Made by a program: the position numbers and the translations under genes | From: Alphaproteobacteria bacterium | GTDB taxonomy: Bacteria; Pseudomonadota; Alphaproteobacteria; Acetobacterales; Acetobacteraceae | Reading direction: 5' to 3' | DNA: 37,547 nt | Assembly (NCBI GenBank): GCA_026400815.1 | Contig: JAPLOI010000064.1 | Span: forward strand, 1 to 37,547 | The notes under the pieces: generated by a model | Database searches by the model: none | What the model was told of the DNA's origin: nothing | What the model saw: only the letters and a program-made list of their open reading frames with translations | Shown here: in pieces, positions 7,381-19,792 of the stretch | Layout of the letters: every line of letters starts with the position of its first letter | How positions within the stretch are numbered: position 1 is the stretch's first letter

Positions 7381-7845
7381 TTACGATAACGCAACAAATA
7401 GGGCATGCGAATGCGGTCCCTGTTGGGGCGTGCGGAAAACAGGCGGGAGGGTGTGGGGCGGGGCGCGGGCGGGCGTGGGGGTGCCGTGCGGGCCCGGCCT
7501 GCGGCTGAGGTTGCGCGCGGGGATAGGGCGCATGCCGCGGGCGGGGAAGCAGCGGAAGATCCAGCCGGGGAGCAGGCCGAGGGCGACGCAAAGGGCCGGC
7601 AGGGAGAGGGGCAGGGAATCGTACCGGTGGACGGAGTCCGGGTGTTCGGTGGCGAGGGGGGCGATGGCGCCTTCATGCCAGGTGCGGGCGGCGCGCTCCA
7701 GCCGGCCCAGCAGGGTGGCGAGCAGGGTGAGGAGCAGCGCATCCAGCACCCGGACGACGCCAGAGCGCGCAGCCGCGGCATCGCGCTGGACGGCGCGGCG
7801 CAGGCTGGCGAACTCGTCGGCCAGGGGGGAGGGGGAATGGGTCAT
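7381..7845 (-). CDS. Small hypothetical protein, first gene of the secretion operon
   Basis: The 154-aa ORF lies 39 bases upstream of hlyB on the same strand. It has a polar, charged N-terminus (F-A-S-L-R-R-A-V-Q-R-D), a hydrophobic stretch (D-A-L-L-L-T-L-L-A-T-L-L-G-R-L), a second one (S-L-P-A-L-C-V-A-L-G-L-L-P-G-W-I-F) and a Pro/Arg-rich tail without recognisable fold. No family is recognised. A perfect TATAAT is found on the minus strand (7853-7848) only two bases before the ATG. If it is a real -10 box, the start of translation must lie further in, or the ORF is not translated as drawn. No good ribosome site is seen. The second half may be non-coding. Confidence 0.45.
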   Translation of the reverse strand: MTHSPSPLADEFASLRRAVQRDAAAARSGVVRVLDALLLTLLATLLGRLERAARTWHEGAIAPLATEHPDSVHRYDSLPLSLPALCVALGLLPGWIFRCFPARGMRPIPARNLSRRPGPHGTPTPARAPPHTLPPVFRTPQQGPHSHALFVALS

Positions 7846-7970
7846 GCATTATATCTAACTGACATTGCGTCGATGTGCAAGGACTTTTTTCTGGGGTCGT
7901 CCCGGTGCTGGACGGTGCGATGCCGAAGGTGGCATTGCACCAGCTGGGCCTGCGGCAATGGGAGAGTGGC

Positions 7971-8945
7971 ATGGGCGGCATCACGCACCGGGTGATCGAG
8001 GCCAATGGCTTGCGCATGCGCATTGCCGAGCAGGGCGAGGGGCCGCTGGTGCTGCTGTGCCATGGGTTTCCGGAATCCTGGTATTCCTGGCGGCATCAGT
8101 TGGCGGCGCTGGCGGCGGCGGGGTTCCATGCGGTGGCGCCGGATATGCGCGGCTATTGCGGGACCGAGGCGCCGGAGGCGGTGGACCAGTACACGCTGTT
8201 TCATCTGGTGGGTGACATGGTGGGCGTGCTGGACGCGCTGGGTGCCGAGACCGCGGTGATTGCCGGGCATGACTGGGGGGCGCCGGTGGCCTGGCACGCG
8301 GCGTTGCTGCGGCCGGACCGGTTTCGGGCCGTGATCGGGTTGAGCGTGCCGTTCCGGCCGCGTGGCGCCGTACGGCCGACCGGCGTGATGCCGCGCACGG
8401 AGGCGGCGATGTTCTACCAGCTGTATTTCCAGGAGCCCGGCGTGGCGGAGGCGGAGCTGGAGGGGGATGTGCGCGCGGCGGTGCGCGATATCCTGCTGCG
8501 GCTATCGGGCGACGTGCCGCCGATTGCGGGGTCTGACGGGTTCAGCATGGTGCCGGTGCGCGGCGGGCTGGGCGGGCGGTTGGCCGAGCATGCGGCAATG
8601 GCGCTGCCGGGCTGGCTCAGCGAGGCCGATATCGACGCCTATGCCGAGGCGTTCCGGGGCAGCGGATTTCGCGGTGGGCTCAACTGGTATCGCAACATCG
8701 ATCGCAACTGGGAGCTGATGCGGCCGTTTGCGGGGCTGAAGGTGACGGTTCCGGCGCTTTATGTGGCGGGGGATCGCGACCTGGTGCTGGGGTTTGCGGG
8801 GGCGAAGGAGATGGTGGCGAATCTGGCGCGCGCGGTGCCGGATTTGCGCGAGGCGATCATCCTGCCGGGCTGCGGGCATTGGACGCAGCAGGAGCGGCCG
8901 GCGGAGGTGAATGCCGCGATGATCGGGTTCCTGCGGGGGCTTTGA
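7971..8945 (+). CDS. Alpha/beta hydrolase, soluble epoxide hydrolase-like
   Basis: The product is 324 aa from the ATG preceded by GGGAG at 7960-7964; the frame is open further upstream without a better start. It has the oxyanion motif H-G-F-P-E-S-W-Y-S-W, the nucleophile elbow A-G-H-D-W-G-A-P (Asp nucleophile, flanked by Trp, as in epoxide hydrolases and haloalkane dehalogenases), the acid in G-D-R-D-L-V and the catalytic His in G-C-G-H-W-T-Q-Q-E. Tyr residues in the cap (M-F-Y-Q-L-Y-F and N-W-Y-R-N) fit the ring-opening tyrosines of epoxide hydrolases. Together with H-G-F-P-E this favours epoxide over haloalkane hydrolysis. It is a single gene, divergent from the secretion operon and convergent with a CoA-transferase; physiological substrate unknown. 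Confidence 0.88.
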   Translation: MGGITHRVIEANGLRMRIAEQGEGPLVLLCHGFPESWYSWRHQLAALAAAGFHAVAPDMRGYCGTEAPEAVDQYTLFHLVGDMVGVLDALGAETAVIAGHDWGAPVAWHAALLRPDRFRAVIGLSVPFRPRGAVRPTGVMPRTEAAMFYQLYFQEPGVAEAELEGDVRAAVRDILLRLSGDVPPIAGSDGFSMVPVRGGLGGRLAEHAAMALPGWLSEADIDAYAEAFRGSGFRGGLNWYRNIDRNWELMRPFAGLKVTVPALYVAGDRDLVLGFAGAKEMVANLARAVPDLREAIILPGCGHWTQQERPAEVNAAMIGFLRGL

Positions 8946-8950
8946 GCGCA

Positions 8951-9007
8951 GGTGGCGGAACCGCTTCGCGTTCCGCCCTACGAGGATGGGCGGAACGCGC
9001 TGCGGCT
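8951..9007. repeat. REP-like palindromic element (GGCGGAAC / GTTCCGCC)
   Basis: Just after the hydrolase stop, GGCGGAAC (8954-8961) and GTTCCGCC (8970-8977) form an 8-bp stem with an 8-base loop. They are followed by CCTACG and a second partial copy (GGGCGGAACGCG, 8988-8999). The layout of a GC hairpin plus CCTACG is typical of dispersed intergenic palindromes in many proteobacteria. It may help stabilise or terminate transcripts. Confidence 0.5.
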
Positions 9008-9016
9008 TAAAGTAGA

Positions 9017-9055
9017 AAGTCTTTTTGCTTCTTTTTCTTCAGAAAAAGAAGAGTC
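9017..9055. terminator. A/T-rich hairpin element at a convergent junction (copy 1)
   Basis: The 39 bases from AAGTC to GAGTC are identical to 24620-24658. They contain a 9-bp stem CTTCTTTTT/AAAAAGAAG with a 6-base loop, with flanking T and A runs on both strands. The element lies between the stops of the epoxide hydrolase (plus) and a CoA-transferase (minus, stop at 9061), so it can serve as a bidirectional terminator. Confidence 0.65.
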
Positions 9056-9060
9056 CTTGC

Positions 9061-10254
9061 TTAGGCCTTCACCACCTTACGGGCGTTCAGGTCATCAACC
9101 TGGGCATCCGTGAAGCCATGGTTCTTGAGGACTTCGCGGGTGTGTTCGCCGATGGTGGGCGCGTGGGCGCGGGCGGTGCCGCTTTCGAAGGGGGGCAGGC
9201 CCGGGATGTTGGGCATGGGCACGAGCTGGTCCAGGCCGGGCTGCTTGAGCCAGGCGATGATGTTGGTGGCCACCACCTGTTCCTCCTTGAGGAACTCCGA
9301 GTAGCTGTTGACCTGGCCGTTCATGATGTTGCGGGCGGTGAGGCGCTCGCTGATCCACATGGTTTCCTTGGACTTGAAGACCGGGCGGACGAGGCCGAGC
9401 AGCTCATCCATGTTGGTGCGGCGGGTGGCGGGATCCTTGAAGCGGGGGTCGTGTTCCAGGTGCTGGATTTCCATCGCCTCGCAGAACGGCGCCCAATCGG
9501 TGTTGCGGACCATGGTGACGTTGATCTGGCCGTTCTTGGTGTCGAACACGCCGGCCGGCATGATGCCGCGCTGGAGCACGCCGTTTTCCAGGTAGCCGGC
9601 GATGAGGCGGATGACGGAGAGCATGGCGCCGCCCTGCATCAGGCTGGCTTCGATGTAGCGGCCTTCCGTGAGGTTCTGCATCTTCTTGACGAAGATGGAG
9701 GTGGAGAGCGCCTGGAAGCCCAGGAGGCCGGTGTACATGTCGATCAGCGAGATGGCGATGCGGTGGGGGTGGTTGTCCATCTCGCCGCGGTTTTCATGGA
9801 CGATGCCGTTGAAGGCCTGCAGCACCGGGTCCATCGCCGGGCGGCCGGCCCAGGGGCCGATCTGGCCGAAGCCGGAGATGGAATAGTACATGATGCCGGG
9901 GTTCTTGGCCTTTACGGCGTCGTAGCCGAAGCCGTAGCGCTGGATGGTCCCAGGCCGGAAGCCTTCCATGAAGATGTCGGCGCCGTCGATCAGCTTCCAG
10001 AGGATGTCCTTGCCCTCTTGCGTCTTCAGGTCGAGCGCCACGGCCTTTTTGCCGAGGGTGCCGAAGAAGGAGAAGGAGGAGTGATCGCCGTAGGTCTTGC
10101 CGAGGATGCGGGCCCAGTCGCCGCCGTTGTGCGGGGTTTCGATCTTGATGACCTCGGCGCCGTGCTGGGCAAACATCATGGCGCAGGAGGGGCCGGCGAC
10201 GCCGCCGGTGAGGTCGATCACCTTCAATCCCTTGAAGGCCTGATGGTAGCTCAT
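9061..10254 (-). CDS. CaiB/BaiF family CoA-transferase (class III)
   Basis: The product is 397 aa from an ATG preceded by AGGGGAAA; the open frame upstream adds 31 unlikely residues. The N-terminal Rossmann part has G-L-K-V-I-D-L-T and G-A-E-V-I-K-I-E-T-P, then F-F-G-T-L-G-K-K-A-V-A-L-D-L-K, E-G-F-R-P-G-T and S-I-S-G-F-G-Q-I-G-P-W. The expected catalytic Asp is D172 in S-L-I-D-M-Y-T-G, aligned with the Asp of formyl-CoA transferase that forms an acyl anhydride. The C-terminus ends with the family's T-I-G-E-H-T-R-E-V-L. The enzyme moves CoA between carboxylic acids; donor and acceptor cannot be told. A GC hairpin (10289-10295/10304-10310) sits in its probable 5' leader. It stands apart from the operon beginning at 21352 but may serve a related acid pathway. 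Confidence 0.92.
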   Translation of the reverse strand: MSYHQAFKGLKVIDLTGGVAGPSCAMMFAQHGAEVIKIETPHNGGDWARILGKTYGDHSSFSFFGTLGKKAVALDLKTQEGKDILWKLIDGADIFMEGFRPGTIQRYGFGYDAVKAKNPGIMYYSISGFGQIGPWAGRPAMDPVLQAFNGIVHENRGEMDNHPHRIAISLIDMYTGLLGFQALSTSIFVKKMQNLTEGRYIEASLMQGGAMLSVIRLIAGYLENGVLQRGIMPAGVFDTKNGQINVTMVRNTDWAPFCEAMEIQHLEHDPRFKDPATRRTNMDELLGLVRPVFKSKETMWISERLTARNIMNGQVNSYSEFLKEEQVVATNIIAWLKQPGLDQLVPMPNIPGLPPFESGTARAHAPTIGEHTREVLKNHGFTDAQVDDLNARKVVKA

Positions 10255-10395
10255 TCCGTTTCCCCTATCGCAGGCTCGGTGTGTTTGGGCGCCGGTCTTG
10301 GGGCCGGCGCGAAGGGTTATCGTGCCAGGGGTTTGGCGTTTGGCCAATGGGGGAGGTGCATGTCGGGGGTCGTGCTGGCGGGGTGGAGACAGAAA

Positions 10396-10484
10396 GATTT
10401 ACCACGGAGGCACGGAGGGCACTGAGGAAGGCACGGAGGTGAGGCTTCGACTCCATCCCTTCTCCGTGACCTCCGTGGTGAATC
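10396..10484. repeat. Palindromic intergenic element built of CACGGAG words
   Basis: The left arm ACCACGGAGG-CACGGAG (10401-10417) and the right arm CTCCGTGA-CCTCCGTGGT (10462-10479) are inverted copies that extend into GATTT/GAATC at the outer ends. CACGGAG also repeats directly inside (10411, 10432). It lies just downstream of the carboxylase gene (stop at 10500) and may contribute to 3'-end formation. Its architecture is the same as the CGCCAAG element at 2936-3007, with another core word. Confidence 0.6.
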
Positions 10485-10499
10485 CTTGCTTGCCGCGGC

Positions 10500-13922
<3,423 letters not shown>

Positions 13923-13933
13923 GGCGGGATCTT

Positions 13934-16114
13934 TCAGAGGGCCTTGGAGCCGATGATGCCGGTTTCTTCGAGTCTGGCGATCTCGGCGGCTTGGAGGCCG
14001 AGCACGGTGGCGAGCACTTCGGTGTTGTGTTCGCCGAGGGTGGGGGCGGGGCGGTGGAATTCGGGGCGGGCGCCGTCGATCGCGTAGGGGGCGCGGGGGA
14101 CGACGTGGCGGCCGACGAAGCGGCGGTCGGCTTCCAGCCAGTAGCCGCGGGCGACCAGATGGGGGTCGTGCAGGAGTGAGGTGGCGGGGACGACGGGGGC
14201 GGCCTGGAGGCCGGCTGCCTGGAGGGCGGCGGCGGCTTCGGCGGGGGTTCTTGTGGCGGCCCAGGCGGGGAGGTTTGCGGGGAGTCTGGCCTTCGCGGCT
14301 TCGTCGGGGAGGTCGAGGGCGAGCCAGGCGTCGTCGCCGTGGCAGCGGATGGTGGTGGTGAGGGCGCTTGTGGGGCGCTGGCTGCCGGTGCGGGGGGGCG
14401 GGGTGTTGGTGGCGGATTGGGCGATGATGCCGTCTGCCGCCAGTTGGAATAGGCATTCGACCTGGGAGAGGTCGATCGTGGTGCCGCCGGTGTGGTGGCG
14501 GCCGTAGAGGGTGGCGAGGCTGGCGCAGGCGGCGTAGATGCCGGCGATGGGGTCGCCATAGGCGGTGTGTTGCATGGCGGGGGCCCATTCCGCCTCGCCG
14601 TGGAGCCAGGGCATGCCGCTGGCTTGTTCGGTGGTGGAGCCGTAGGCGCGGAAGCCGGACCACGGGCCGCGGCTGCCGAAGGCGCCCATGGAGATGTAGG
14701 TGAGGCGGGGGTTCACTTTCGCGAGGTCTTCGGGGCCGAGGCCGAGCTTGGTGAGGACGCCGGGGGCGTAGTTCTCGATCAGGAGGTCGGCGTCTTGGGC
14801 GAATTGCTTCAGCAGGGCGACGCCGGTGGGGTGGCGGAGATCCAGTGTGATGGCGCGCTTGTTGCGGTTGACGGCGTTGAAGTTGGAGCGGGTTTCGTAA
14901 GGCGGCGGGTCGCCGTGTTCCAACGCGTTCCAGCCGCGCCACCAGTCGATATGGGCGCAGCCTTCGACCTTGATGACCTCGGCGCCGAGATCGGCGAAGT
15001 GGCGGCCGGCGAGGGGGCCGGACCAGCCCATGGAGAGGTCCAGCACGCGGATGCCGCTGAGCGGGCCGGTAGGGGTGGTGCCGTGGCCGCTGGCGTGGAG
15101 GCGGTAGGGCAGGGCGGGGCCTTCGAAGCTGGGGCCGTTGCCGTTGTAGGAGGCGAAGCTGTTGCGTTCGCGCCAATGGGGGGTGGTGAGGACCTGCTCC
15201 ATGGTGGGAACGGGGCCCATGGGGACGCGGTGCTTGCGCTGGCCGTCTTCCAGCATGGGGCTGGCGGCGAGCTTGGCGACGGCGGGCATGAGGATCTCGT
15301 CGAGCTGGTCGGCGGCGGCCATGCGCAGGTCGGTGGTTTCGAAGCGGGGGTCTTTCGCGAGATCGGGCAGGCCGATGAGGGTGCAGAAGCCCTGCCATTG
15401 CTGGGGGGTGAGGGCGGAGATGCCGATCCAGCCATCGTTCGAGGGGAAGATGGTTTGCGGGTAGACGGGCCCGTAGCGGTTGACGCCGCGGCGGCGGGTG
15501 GCGGGGGCTCCGGCGAAGGCGCCGGGGCCGGCGTGTTCGGCGAGGGTGAGGAAGGCTTCGTGGATGCTGAGCTCGATGCGCTTGGGGCCCTGGCAGGCGC
15601 GGCGGGACAGCAGGGCGGCCATGGCGGCGATGAAGGCGGTGGCGCCGCCGACGATTTGGGGCGCGTGGCCTTGGGGTAGGACGGGTGGGCCTTCCGCGGT
15701 GCCGAAGGCGTAGGCGATGCCGCAAAGGGCCTGGAGCAGGGCGTCTGACCCTTTCCAGTTAGCGTAGGGGCCGGTGGTGCCGAACCAGGTGAGGGAGAGG
15801 GCGATGGGGGCGCCGGGGAGGGTGGCGGCGAGGGTTTCTGTTTGTGCGGCTTCGGCGGGGGTTTGGCCGCCGATGACGAGGTCGATGGGCAGGCCCGGGG
15901 GCAGGGTGTGTTCCTTGCCGTGGTCGAGCCAGGTGGCGTAGGCGGCGGCGGAGGGGCCGCCATAGGCGAGGTGGGTGTTGTTCGGGCTGTGGGCTTGGAT
16001 CACGCGGGCGCCTTGCTCGGCGAAGAGCTTGGCGCAGTAGCGCGTGGCGACGTCGCCGGAGGCTTCGAGGATGGTGAGGTCGGACAAGGGCCCAATGGCG
16101 TTCTTCGTAGGCAT
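13934..16114 (-). CDS. Tandem (double-domain) CaiB/BaiF CoA-transferase
   Basis: The product is 726 aa, about twice the usual size. The N-terminal half (1-~340) and C-terminal half (~350-726) each show the class III CoA-transferase fold: L-T-I-L-E-A-S-G-D-V-A-T-R and, in the second half, G-I-R-V-L-D-L-S-M-G-W-S-G-P, G-A-E-V-I-K-V-E and Y-I-S-M-G-A-F-G. The second half keeps an Asp at the catalytic place (D521 in A-Y-G-D-P-I-A-G). The first half has Q-I-V-G-G-A-T-A there, so Gly replaces Asp and it is probably inactive or structural. Downstream in the operon is the single-chain carboxylase, upstream an ABC importer with a 3-base gap. Role inferred: making the CoA ester of an imported acid before carboxylation. 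Confidence 0.9.
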   Translation of the reverse strand: MPTKNAIGPLSDLTILEASGDVATRYCAKLFAEQGARVIQAHSPNNTHLAYGGPSAAAYATWLDHGKEHTLPPGLPIDLVIGGQTPAEAAQTETLAATLPGAPIALSLTWFGTTGPYANWKGSDALLQALCGIAYAFGTAEGPPVLPQGHAPQIVGGATAFIAAMAALLSRRACQGPKRIELSIHEAFLTLAEHAGPGAFAGAPATRRRGVNRYGPVYPQTIFPSNDGWIGISALTPQQWQGFCTLIGLPDLAKDPRFETTDLRMAAADQLDEILMPAVAKLAASPMLEDGQRKHRVPMGPVPTMEQVLTTPHWRERNSFASYNGNGPSFEGPALPYRLHASGHGTTPTGPLSGIRVLDLSMGWSGPLAGRHFADLGAEVIKVEGCAHIDWWRGWNALEHGDPPPYETRSNFNAVNRNKRAITLDLRHPTGVALLKQFAQDADLLIENYAPGVLTKLGLGPEDLAKVNPRLTYISMGAFGSRGPWSGFRAYGSTTEQASGMPWLHGEAEWAPAMQHTAYGDPIAGIYAACASLATLYGRHHTGGTTIDLSQVECLFQLAADGIIAQSATNTPPPRTGSQRPTSALTTTIRCHGDDAWLALDLPDEAAKARLPANLPAWAATRTPAEAAAALQAAGLQAAPVVPATSLLHDPHLVARGYWLEADRRFVGRHVVPRAPYAIDGARPEFHRPAPTLGEHNTEVLATVLGLQAAEIARLEETGIIGSKAL

Positions 16115-16117
16115 GGG

Positions 16118-17049
<932 letters not shown>

Positions 17050-17050
<1 letters not shown>

Positions 17051-18009
17051 CAGGCGAGTTTCCAGCAGGCGGCTTCGTGGCCGTCGGCCAGGGTGACGGT
17101 GGGCGGTGGCTCGGCGCATTTGTCCATGCGGGCGGGGCAGCGGGGGGCGAAGCGGCAGCCGGTGGGTGGGTCGATCAGGCTGGGGGGCTGGCCGGGGATC
17201 GCCTGTAGCCTTGCGCGCTTGTCGCCCAGGCGCGGGATCGCGGCGAGCAGGGCCTGTGTGTAGGGGTGTGCGGGCGATTTGTAGATGCGGCGCACCGGGC
17301 CGGTTTCCACGATGCGGCCGGCATACATCACGGCAATGCGATGGCAGAGGCTGGCGGCGACGCCGAGGTCGTGGGTGATGAGGATGATGCCGGTGCCGGT
17401 ATCGGCCTGGATCTGGCGCAGCAGGGCGATGATCTGGACCTGGATGGTGACATCGAGCGCGGTGGTGGGTTCGTCCGCCACCAGCAGGCGGGGGGTGCAG
17501 CCGATGGCCATGGCGGCGACGATGCGCTGGCGCTGGCCGCCGGAGAACTGGTGCGGGTAGTCGCCGAGGCGCTTCTCCGCGCTGGGGATGCGGACCTGGG
17601 TGAGAACGTCGATCACCTTGCTGCGCAGCGTGGCGCCGTGGGCGATGTTGTGGTTGCGCAGCGGGTTGGAGACCTGGTCGCCGATCGAGAAGACCGGGTT
17701 CAGGGAGGTCATCGGATCCTGCATGATCATGGCGATGCGGCGGCCGCGGATGTCTCGTGCCATGGCGGAGTCGGAGAGGGTGGTGAGCTCCTGGCCATCG
17801 AGCTTGATGGAGCCTTCTGCGATGCGGCCGGAGCCCTTGGGGAGGAGGCGCAGGAGGGAGAGGCCGGTGAGGGTTTTGCCGGAGCCGGATTCGCCGACGA
17901 GGCCGAGGGTTTCGCCCTCGCCGACGGAGAGGCTGATGCCGTCCACCGCGCGCAGGATGCCACGTTTGAGGTGGAGGTGGGTCTGGAGGTTGTGGACCTC
18001 TAGGACCAT
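17050..18009 (-). CDS. Oligopeptide/dipeptide-type ABC transporter ATP-binding protein (OppD/DppD-like)
   Basis: The product is 319 aa. Walker A is G-E-S-G-S-G-K-T-L (Leu in the last place, common in OppD). Q-loop [12 protein letters not shown], signature F-S-G-G-Q-R-Q-R, Walker [15 protein letters not shown] and H-loop L-I-T-H-D-L-G-V-A follow. It carries the oligo_HPY extension ([12 protein letters not shown]) and a Cys-rich end (G-C-R-F-A-P-R-C-P). Its start overlaps the DppC-like stop by one base (TGATG). The nucleotide-binding half is shared with the neighbouring ATPase. Confidence 0.95.
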
Positions 18010-18878
18010 CAGAGTTGCCGCATCTGGGGGTCCAGCCGGTCGCGGAGCCAGTCGCCGAAGACGTTGGCGCTGAGGCAGGTGAGCATGATGGCGATGCCGG
18101 GCATTGTGATGCCCCACCAGGCGTTGGTGATGTACTGGCGGGCATCGGAGAGCATCAGGCCCCAGGAGATGTCCGGCTGCTGGATGCCGAGGCCGAGGAA
18201 GGAGAGGCTGGCTTCGAACAGGATGACCTGGCCGACCTGGAGGGTGCCGAGGACGACCAGGGTGTTGAAGATGTTGGGCAGCAGATGGCGGCGGAAGATG
18301 ACCGGGGTGGAGACGCCGGCGGTGCGGGCGAAGGCGATGTAGTCCCGGCCTTTGAGGGCCATGATCTCGCCGCGGATGATGCGGGCGTACCAGGCCCAGT
18401 AGGTGAGCACGATGACGATGACGACGGTGGAGAGGCCGGGCTCCATCGCCGCGGCGAGGATGAGGGCGAGCGCGATCGAGGGGACGGATTGCTGGATTTC
18501 GATCAGGCGCATCAGCACGGCATCCACCCGGCCGCCGAAATAGCCCGCGACCATGCCGGCGAGCGCGCCGATGCTGCCGCTGAACAGGATGGCGTAGAAG
18601 GCGACGATCACCGACACGCCGCAGCCGGCCATGATGCGGCTGAGGATGTCTCGGCCGAGGTTGTCGGCCCCCAGCGGGTAGTCCCAGGAGCCGCCATCCT
18701 GCCAGGCCGGCGGCTTGAAGGAGGCGGAGAGGTCGAGGCCGTTGGGGTCGTGGGGTGAGATTGCTTCGCCGCCGATGGCTGCAATGCCGACTGCGCCGAG
18801 GACGAGGAGGGGGAGCCAGGGGAGGCGGCGCAGGGCGGCCCACGGGATGCGCCGGGCGGGCAGGGCGCTAGCGGACAT
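18009..18878 (-). CDS. Peptide-type ABC transporter permease (OppC/DppC-like)
   Basis: The product is 289 aa. After a short basic N-terminus comes a first membrane segment (L-P-L-L-V-L-G-A-V-G-I-A-A-I). A periplasmic stretch follows with P-L-G-A-D-N-L-G-R-D-I-L-S-R, the hallmark of the DppC group, then five more membrane segments. The EAA loop that docks on the ATPase is seen as F-A-R-T-A-G-V-S-T-P-V-I-F-R-R-H-L-L-P-N. It overlaps the DppB-like gene by 11 bases. It forms the channel with the DppB-like subunit. Confidence 0.95.
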   Translation of the reverse strand: MSASALPARRIPWAALRRLPWLPLLVLGAVGIAAIGGEAISPHDPNGLDLSASFKPPAWQDGGSWDYPLGADNLGRDILSRIMAGCGVSVIVAFYAILFSGSIGALAGMVAGYFGGRVDAVLMRLIEIQQSVPSIALALILAAAMEPGLSTVVIVIVLTYWAWYARIIRGEIMALKGRDYIAFARTAGVSTPVIFRRHLLPNIFNTLVVLGTLQVGQVILFEASLSFLGLGIQQPDISWGLMLSDARQYITNAWWGITMPGIAIMLTCLSANVFGDWLRDRLDPQMRQL

Positions 18879-19788
18879 CGCGGATCCTGGGGTCGACGAG
18901 GCCGTAGGAGAGGTCGACCAGCAGGTTGGAGAGCACGAACAGGATCGAGGTGAAGAGCACGCCGGCCTGGACGACGGGGAAATCTCGGCTGAACACGGCT
19001 TCCACCACGGTGCGGCCGACGCCGGGCCAGGCGAAGATGGTCTCCACCACGAAGGCGCCGCCGAGCATGGCGGCGAAGTAGACGCCGAGCATGGTGAGCA
19101 GCGGCACGGCGGCGTTGCGCAGGGCGTATTTCCAGACGATCAGCCGTTCCGGCGTGCCGAGGGCGCGGGAGAGGCGGATGTGGTCGCTGTCCAGCACATC
19201 GAGCATCGCCGAGCGGACGATGCGGGTTTGCGCGGCGACCGGGTACCAGCCCAGCGCGATGGCAGGCAGCACAACGTGGGCGGGCGTGCCGTGGCCGAAG
19301 GCGGGGAGCCAGTTGAGCTGGACGGCGAAGACGAGGATGAGCAGCAGGCCGACCCAGAAGGCCGGCATGGCCTGGCCGAGCATGGCGAAGATGCGGCCGA
19401 TGCGGTCGATCCAGCCGCCGCGGTGCACGGCGGAGAGCACTCCGATGGGCACGGCGAGTGCGACGCTGAACAACAGGCCGCAGGCGGCGAGCTGGATGGT
19501 GGCGGGCAGGCGGTCCAGGATCAGCTTCAGGGCCGGCATCTGCCAGCGGTAGGAATTGCCGAAATCGCCGGACAGCGCGTGGCCCACGAAGAGCAGGTAT
19601 TGCCAGACCAGGGGTTGGTCGAGGCCGTACTGGGTGCGGATTTCGGCGATCAGCGAGGGCGGTGCGTCCGGCGGGACCAGCATGACCACGGGATCGCCCG
19701 AGAGGCGGGAGATCACGAAGATGATCACGCTGGCGCCGAGGATGCTGATGGCGCCCTGCCAGAGGCGGCGGAGGACGAGGGCGAGCAT
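18868..19788 (-). CDS. Peptide-type ABC transporter permease (OppB/DppB-like)
   Basis: The product is 306 aa. The start L-V-L-R-R-L-W-Q-G-A-I-S-I-L-G-A-S-V-I-I-F is the first membrane helix. Then come S-G-D-P-V-V-M-L-V-P, Y-G-L-D-Q-P-L-V-W-Q-Y-L, the EAA loop (R-A-L-G-T-P-E-R-L-I-V-W-K-Y-A-L-R-N-A) and V-V-E-T-I-F-A-W-P-G-V-G-R, all typical of OppB/DppB. It starts four bases after the binding-protein stop codon. Substrate class cannot be set by the permease alone; this family carries peptides, nickel, opines and other amphiphilic small molecules. Confidence 0.95.
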   Translation of the reverse strand: MLALVLRRLWQGAISILGASVIIFVISRLSGDPVVMLVPPDAPPSLIAEIRTQYGLDQPLVWQYLLFVGHALSGDFGNSYRWQMPALKLILDRLPATIQLAACGLLFSVALAVPIGVLSAVHRGGWIDRIGRIFAMLGQAMPAFWVGLLLILVFAVQLNWLPAFGHGTPAHVVLPAIALGWYPVAAQTRIVRSAMLDVLDSDHIRLSRALGTPERLIVWKYALRNAAVPLLTMLGVYFAAMLGGAFVVETIFAWPGVGRTVVEAVFSRDFPVVQAGVLFTSILFVLSNLLVDLSYGLVDPRIRDVR

Positions 19789-19792
19789 GACC

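Noticed and set aside
7848-7853. TATAAT on the minus strand as promoter of the small hypothetical gene
   Set aside because: It is only two bases before the ATG and has no -35 box at 16-18 bases; a TTGCAC lies 21 bases away. Kept as a remark, not as a promoter.
10310-10345. Sigma54-like TGGCACG sequence upstream of the CoA-transferase
   Set aside because: The GC dinucleotide of the -12 element is not at the required ten-base distance from the GG.
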